Assembly: GCA_013365365.1 (NCBI GenBank)
Contig: JABVXU010000389.1
Span: forward strand, 1-51,414
Origin: Cruorifilaria tuberocauda
Lineage: Eukaryota; Nematoda; Chromadorea; Rhabditida; Onchocercidae
Direction: 5' to 3'
Length of the DNA: 51,414 bases
The translations under genes and the position numbers were made by a program. The notes under the pieces were generated by a model, which was given only the letters and a program-made list of their open reading frames with translations, did no database searches and was not told the DNA's origin. Positions within the stretch are counted from its first letter, which is position 1; every line of letters begins with the position of its first letter. This document shows, one piece after another, positions 44,680 to 51,414 of the stretch.

Positions 44680-46833
44680 CTTGAAAAACGGGAAATCTTT
44701 CTTCCACATTTTTAAAAGAAACAATAAATTCGTCCTGTTCCTACTCTTATTTGTGATAAAAACTACACTGATAACATTGTTATCTATTATAGTCAAAAAA
44801 GCTCTACAATCATTAAGCCAATCCTAATTGAATAGATCAAGGATTTAAGATTTTTGAGCTATTTTCTCTTTCAAATGATATTATTTTAGAAGATCATTTC
44901 ATTGTAAACTTATTTTTTGCTATTTTAATTTCTCAAGCTAAATTAATTTATCAGAGATTACATAATTACTGCTTTTATTTTCATTCCTTCAAATATCTCT
45001 CAAACAAATTACTCAACGAAGAATTTATCTACAATTATTGCGAATATTAAAATTTATCCTAGAAATAACTTTAACTGATCAGAAAAAATCAATAATGAAA
45101 AAGCCTCTTAAACACTACATTTTCGCGAGCGCAAATGTTTTTATATCAAATAATTAGATAATAGCTAATTAAAGCTGACAATGAATATTGAAATTGTTTA
45201 AAATAACAGAGGTTACGCTTCATTATTCTTAAAATAGTATCAGACAAATGCGCCTCCTAAATTAACGCCTCCTAAATTTGCTTTGAAATCTAACTTTAAT
45301 TACTTTTGATAATGACATCAAAGTCTCTATTACAGTTTCAGCTAAGAGAAATAAATATGTCCAAGATATTTCGTATCTCCGTATATCCTACATATCCCCA
45401 ATTATTCAGTATATTCGTTTTGCTAACGTGTTATACGTGACGAAATTATGACGCTAGAAAAGAGTACAGCACATACTTTCGGCGTTCTCCCTCTCCCTCT
45501 TTTCCCACGTATTCAGATAATACTATTCCAAATAAAGAATGCCATCTCCCCACGTATTCAAATAAAGGAATACTCTTGAGTGATTCACACGTGGGAAAAA
45601 CGAATCAACGAAAATTTGCATAAAATGGAGAAGGAAGAGAAAGTGAGTGAAATATTTGAAGTTTGCAATATTTCCTGTAGCATACAAGCAATGTACTAAA
45701 GATTTGAAGTGTAATGTGTCAAAGTTATTAGCGATAATTTATAATATGTCTACATCTATGACCTGTACAGGTCATATGTCAGAATATTTTGAATTTGCCC
45801 TATATGTGAACTCATACCTAAATCTAGGCTATATTAATTGTACGAAAATTAGCCCGGCAATATTGTATAACTGTACGAATGTATTTGAATGTAAGACGTG
45901 ATATTGTTTGGGAATTCACGAATGCTTTTACGTATGAGCATACGTGTTAGTATATCATTTGCGTCAGTATGTGCATGCGACGTCATAATCACGTCATAAT
46001 ATTACATCCAATATTACATCCAGTATATCAATGTGATTAATTACTAGCACATATATATATATATGTTTACAGATATATGATTAAATTTCATTTGAATATT
46101 TTATCAAACTTTTCAATTGTGAATTCAAGGGAAGCATTTTAATTTCAGATTTAACTGTACCCTACAATTTTTTAATTTGACAGTTAATAAGACGTAAAAA
46201 CGTGAATTGTTCACAATGGTTTATCAAAATTTAATCACTAGGAATGGAGAAGTGCTGAGATAATTTAATTGAAAAATCAGTTATCACTCATTAATGAGAT
46301 ATACTTTATGCAATATTGATTGACAAACGGTCTATTTTCAAATTCATTTTAAACGATATAATTGTTCGGTTGGAATGTATTTATCAGTATTGTTAGAAGC
46401 TAAACGGTTTGGTCTAACGTAAGCTCTATGATAAGGCTAAAGTGAGAAAGTAAGGAGTAAAATTAGATATACTTGATTTAATGATATCTAAATTATAATT
46501 CCGTTTACGCACCTGGCCTTATCTGTAATGATTAAGCATCGATTGAATATTGGATCAGATGAGTTTCTTAAGTATTTCAGTACAGTTCTCAAAAACCTAG
46601 ACATTATGCTTTCAAATTTAACCTATTGAAGAGTAAGAAAAATTTTGAACAAATAATGATGAAAAGTACATAGCTGAATTAGGTGATAGAATTAGATTAC
46701 TGATTTTTTGCGTAACGTGAATTGAGTTAAACGTATTATATCACTTTTAAGCATACTATAAGATAGTTATATAAGCTTAACGATTTAAAAACATTTAAAT
46801 CTTTCAATTATAATTTTAGATTGAAGAAAAATC
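44680..46833. other. Intergenic region, probable NELF-C/D promoter, odd-composition block
   Basis: From about 45,360 to 46,060 the sequence is less AT-biased. It contains a pyrimidine tract (CGTTCTCCCTCTCCCTCTT), two copies of CCCACGTATTCA about 44 bp apart, an E-box CACGTG near 45,589, repeated ATTACATCCA, and an (AT)n run near 46,050. A plus frame 45647-45901 (83-84 codons, GTG/TTG start only) has six Cys and four N-x-S/T sequons, but no ATG or fitting splice site. Confidence 0.45.
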
Positions 46834-49800
46834 ATGTCGTCAGATCGTTTGAAACGCAAAGAAGTTAAAACTTTAAAACAACGATGGATAATGTAAGGCT
46901 GTAATTCTTTTCATTTTCCCTAATATTCTAAATTTATAATTAAGCATAGGTATATGTGACCTGATATTACATTACATTAAGATCAGGTGATAGGGATATA
47001 TGATTATGATAAGCGATATTTTATTTTTCTTTAGGAAGCACAAAGATCGAGCGGATGATATTCCAAATTGCCCATCTATTGAAAGTATTATTAATATGCC
47101 AATGTCTGATGAAATCTCGTCAGTTCATTTGTTATTTATTATTTTAATTTTCCATTTTCAATTTGCATGAAAACTTATGGATTAGCTAATCAATTATTAC
47201 CTGAGAATAAATTTTTTGGAGTTATTATGTCGGCATTTCAGGTTTCAATATTTTTACTACAATTATTTTATACTGATTAATTTGCTAGAAGAAAAAAGCA
47301 AATTGAAACTTTTGCACTAAAATCAATGAGATATTTAAAAGTAAGCTAACAAATTAATATTTAATTTTTTTCTTACCTATGAAAATAATTGTTTCATTTG
47401 TTAGAGAAACGGAAAAGACAGCAATGAGTAATGCTGTTGATAATACAACAATATCAGATGCTAAATTATCAGAACAACAACAACAACAGCAACAACAACA
47501 ACAGCAACAAACAACAAGCAGTAATTCTTTCCTATTAGCTCTTAATAAACAAAAATTACGCTACAAGTAAACAGAACAAGAACATTTTTTTCTGGAATCA
47601 TTTGACCTCTGACATATTTTATTTCCATAATTGTAAATTACAATCGCGATTTTTACTGGATAAATTTTTCTTGTCACTGTATAGTTGATCATGTGTGTGC
47701 TAGTAAAAAATTATTCATTTGTTAAAATTTTTTTTGCTTCTAATTAGTAATATTGAAAAGAGAGGAAATATTTTGGTATTTGCTTGAATTGTTTAAATTA
47801 ATAATTCCGGTGATTTCATTTGAGAGTTCATATTTGTTCATATTTCCACTTTCATTTTCTCTAAACCGAATCTAGACGTGAAATTGCTTAGATTTACGTC
47901 AACTGTTTGCTTCTAATAATATTGTTTGTTAGTTTAACTGTAAAGCAAGAAGGAAATTATAAATTAGCTTTGTGTCAGTTACGTCAATAGATTGAGTTAA
48001 AATGATTTACTGAAGAAGGCTTTATTATCTTATTCAGGATTAATTGAACTGTAGTTATCATATATTAATGCTTTTGCCGCTAAACTATTTATTAATTTAA
48101 ATTTAATAAAGTAACAAAGCCTTTTAAAGCCTCGTACACAAAAAGAAGCCACATTTATCGCAAAAAAAAAAAATCTTCACGTCGAATATGCAAGAGATAT
48201 GCAAATCTTTTAATCTTCAAGTTAAAATTGATCTGTTTGAATTGAGCTGGCCAAGATAATTTAACAAGTACGACCAGTCATGAAACGTCAATAATACCGA
48301 AACGATTTCATCGCAGACGTCGCACTCGACGATCACGATCTCAGAATGATAGCAGACGTCATATAATTTCATCCACTTCCAGGTTAGTTCCTGAAATGCG
48401 ACAGAGATTGTTGATAATTATCATAATGAAAAATAGATCGCAGCAAACCTATATAAATTAATTCTTACCTGAAGAATGCATTAAAGTATTTGCAATTAAT
48501 CCTTATCCTTATAATTATGATAATTAAGCAAGCGTATTATTCCGGTTACTGATAATAATTCAAAAAGGTAACCGCGCATTTCTTCGGTTTTTCCAGCTAA
48601 TCGCTTTTCATTTACAGTAGTAGCAAATATGCTATTCAAGGTACAGCTTCTGAAAGACGTGATGATATTCCGATGTGTCCGGATATTGAGAATATTTGTG
48701 AACTTGATCAAACCGAATTTGAGTTTGTTTCAGTTCTTATCAGAGATAAATATCTAATCTAGGAAATAACATATTTTACTTAATAACTTCATTCCATATT
48801 TGATCACTAATTGACATTTTCATGAAGCGGAAGATTTATTAATCAATGAAAAAACCATTCCGTTAATAGTTTAACGGAAATCTACCATTTATAGCAATGA
48901 AACTTTTTTCTGGCATTTACAATCATTTAGTTGATAAGATAAGATAAAGCTTATCAGAGTAATTAAAATGAACAAAATCTTTTTAATTATAAAAATATCA
49001 TTCAATTTCTAAAATCTTCAACAAACCTGAAATTGCAAAGCTTAAAATTTAGCTTTATAATGCTTTATTACAGTGATGATATGACTCTTCAGCGATTTTC
49101 TCATGCGTTTTATCAGTTACTTGATGATTTCCTCCTTCTTCTAACCAAATTTACACAATTTTTGAAAGATTATCCTGTAAGTATTTGCTTTATCGATTTT
49201 TAATTCTATCAAAAATTACTTCTTTTATTTAGTTAAAAGTGTTTCTATTGTTATCAGCAATTAATCATTTCATTTATTATCATTTCTTTTTTTAATATTT
49301 ACTTGTTGCATTTTTCAATCATCAAGGAATGTATTTATAATTATAAATAAATATGATATATTAGAATATGATGAATATGATTAGAGATATCGGGAAAAAC
49401 CAGAAAATTACCCGGAAAAACTAGAAAAACCAGGACAAGATTAAAAACTAGAATTTATGATTTTATGGCAATCAAAATAAATCATTTGATCATTCCTTGC
49501 TTTAACTTTTTTCAGTTCATTGTTCAGTGTTTCCTTTTTCTCATTATTAATTTTAATTTACCTTCTCCCAGCTCTACATTTTCATTTCATATATAATTTT
49601 TATTGAAGCTTAAAGTAATTTAATTCATTTTAACCAACTTACGGAATGTTATTATAATAAGTGATATGTAGGAATAAAAATTTAGAATTTTTTTTTCTTA
49701 AATTCAATAATATCAGTATTACTTTTTAATTTTCTTAACAGAAATATTGATAAATGATAGTGTCTAACTAATATTGATCATTGAATTTGAACATTGAACA

Positions 49801-50787
49801 ATTTAAAATAATGAATAGGCTGTTGTAAATGTAAGTTAAACTTAAAATTCAAAGTAATCAAGAAGAGATTCATTCATATTTGATAATTCTTTAACGGCAA
49901 GGAAGAGTATTATTCAAATAACAATGAAATATAATAACTGAATCGATTTATTATTAGCCTATAAGAGTTTTCATTTTAAGCAAATCTGCGAAATTTAAAT
50001 TTTATAACTGCACGAACTGGAATAATCAATGATCCTTAACTGGGATTAGCTATTGTTCAGGATGATTAGCTTATATTTCCTAATTATAATTCGGTAATTT
50101 TAGCGTCCTGCAACAATAGCAGGTTTTATTGTTGCAAGTTATCTAATCATTAGTTACTTGGAACTTTCAATTGCTGCGCTTATTGAACTATTTGCACAAT
50201 TCACTTGGCCAATATCTCATGCTATACTTTTATTCATTGAACGTCTTTCCATAAACTTTGGCTCATTTATGCATTCCTCCGATGATATTATCAAGGTTAA
50301 TGACAAAACAATCATTCAATAAGCATAAAAGTGTATAAAACTTGTCTAAAGCTTAATTAGGCTATTTGAATTAATTAATTCAAAATTTATTACTTTATTA
50401 ATTCCTAAAATTCGTGGAGGAATACTATATAATCGAAAAGAGCATAAAGAGGAAATACAAAATCTAGGAATTTCAGCCTATTTTAATTTACTGTAATAAA
50501 TGTGATGTTGTGATGAGGAATTTGAATTAAAAAATGGTAACCAATTGTTGTAGCAATTATAATACTTGATACTGATTACTGATAATGATACTACTAGTGA
50601 TAAAGAATTGATTATGTAATAGAAAATATGATCACTGATAATACAGCTGATAATTTTTAACAGAGAGACTATTTTGCAGGGTGCATATTGCGATGTGGCA
50701 GAGATTTGGTGTAAACATTTTCAAATGATGTGTGCCGATCGGTGTTCATTCTTTAGTATGGCAGTGGAACGATTAAGAACAAATTAA
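46834..50787 (+). CDS. Unrecognised protein with poly-Gln, Arg-rich and hydrophobic parts
   Basis: Join 46834-46892, 47035-47118, 47405-47566, 48269-48382, 48618-48722, 49074-49176, 50104-50295 and 50680-50787, giving 308 aa. The phases match at all seven junctions. The order is a basic start (MSSDRLKRKEVKTLKQRW), then RADDIPNCPSIESI (about 26-39), a run of 12 Gln (72-83), an Arg block (KRFHRRRRTRRSRS, about 113-126), then RRDDIPMCPDIENI (153-166), which repeats the first motif. After that come a hydrophobic helix (DDFLLLLTKFTQFL) and two more in 210-260 (AGFIVASYLIISYLEL, SHAILLFIERLS), and finally a Cys-bearing tail. There is no signal peptide. An ATTTTAG 15 bases before the ATG may be a trans-splice acceptor. 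Alternatively the first two exons end by read-through at 47170 as a separate 64-aa protein with a C-terminal hydrophobic tail, and a second gene starts at the ATG at 47424. No family is recognised. Confidence 0.66.
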
Positions 50788-51164
50788 AATTTAACTTTAA
50801 CTTTAAAAATAAATAATCAATGATACTAGAGAAATAATTTGTTCATCGTTTACTGATAATTCTTATCAGTACTGTAAATATCTAATGTATTACAATCATA
50901 ATTTGTTCTATAATAAATATTTCTAAATTGATTGATCTAAATTAAACTAATCGAATATACTTTATCAGCTACAATTATAATATATGTGAATCATGTAAGT
51001 TCAAAAATTTAACTGTATTTTGGACCAGTAGTTTACTTTAGCTTAAGTAAGCGTATCATTTCCAAAATATGAATTTTTCAGGTCTGTTAATTAGAAGTCT
51101 AATTAATAAAGTAACGCAAAAATGATTTATGAATTAACTCTATTACAATTTTAGCTTTATATTT
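50788..51164. other. Tail-to-tail gap, no gene seen
   Basis: This holds the 3' flank of the upstream gene (AATAAA-type signals near 50,808 and 50,912) and the 3' flank of the minus-strand gene at the window edge. No other structure is evident. Confidence 0.6.
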
Positions 51165-51376
51165 TTAAAAAACATTCTGCATTGAAAAAAAAAATCAATA
51201 TCTTTCTGTACTATTTCAGTATACAGGAAATCAGTTTTAACAGAGTAAAGTACCATAAAATTAATTTCTTGTACTAAAATTCTCGAATAGGACGTTTTAG
51301 GAGATATAATATCATCGAGCGAAAGTTCATTACTACCCAAATGTATTGAAGGAATGATATTACAACTGTCTATTCC
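51165..51376 (-). CDS. 3' end of a minus-strand gene, continues beyond window
   Basis: Complement of join 51165-51176 and 51275-51376; the gene is partial at its 5' side. The larger exon (34 codons, phase 0 to phase 0) lies between the acceptor AACAACAG and the donor TTA|GTACAAG and encodes GIDSCNIIPSIHLGSNELSL then DDIISPKTSYSRIL. After a 98-base intron ending TTTTTCAATGCAG, a tiny last exon adds NVF and a stop. The protein context is missing, so no function can be given. The composition is plausible for coding sequence, and the splice signals are good on three of four sides. Confidence 0.5.
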
Positions 51377-51414
51377 CTGTTGTTATTATCATTTATTTAT
51401 TATTATTACTATTA

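Noticed and set aside
1..51414. Search for tRNA, rRNA, CRISPR, bacterial operons or endosymbiont-derived genes
   Set aside because: I saw no cloverleaf, rRNA, repeat-spacer array or intact bacterial-type gene. The only organelle-derived piece is the cox1 fragment.

Overview
The window is AT-rich nuclear DNA from a nematode. The likely source is a spirurid or filarial worm, but I cannot name the species. Three things point there: short exons ending at TTTCAG- or TTTTAG-like acceptors, two deeply conserved metazoan transcription genes cut into many small exons, and a fragment of mitochondrial cox1 that only reads well in the invertebrate mitochondrial code (ATA=Met, AGG=Ser). All gene models were built by hand from splice consensus and frame continuity. 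Every multi-exon model listed closes in phase.

Left part (1-17,300) is gene-poor and repeat-rich. It starts with a palindromic MITE-like element. Two small secreted-protein genes with the same layout follow (2130-3376 and 4738-5811). Next come a 395-residue acidic/arginine-rich protein gene (7602-9911), a cox1 NUMT (about 10,425-10,592), a 54-residue single-pass membrane protein (minus, 12,541-13,115), a 98-residue Cys-rich secreted protein (minus, 13,633-15,158), a 105-residue acidic-then-basic protein (15,549-16,535) and a possible microprotein. I recognise none of these small proteins; they look lineage-specific and fast-evolving.

Middle part (17,400-44,700) holds three conserved genes. 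On the minus strand is an ABHD17/FAM108-like serine hydrolase (ten exons, 431 aa). Divergent from it on the plus strand is MED12 of the Mediator kinase module (41 exons, about 2139 aa). Tail-to-tail with MED12, on the minus strand, is NELF-C/D (TH1), a subunit of the negative elongation factor (13 exons, 643 aa). The NELF-C/D gene is the most noteworthy find, because NELF is generally reported missing from C. elegans. Two regulators of RNA polymerase II therefore lie as convergent neighbours, though nothing in the sequence shows that they are functionally linked.

Right part (44,700-51,414) has a 2.1-kb intergenic stretch with an unusual composition, an unrecognised 308-residue gene with a poly-Gln run, an Arg-rich stretch, an internally repeated motif and hydrophobic helices, and the 3' end of a further minus-strand gene at the window edge.
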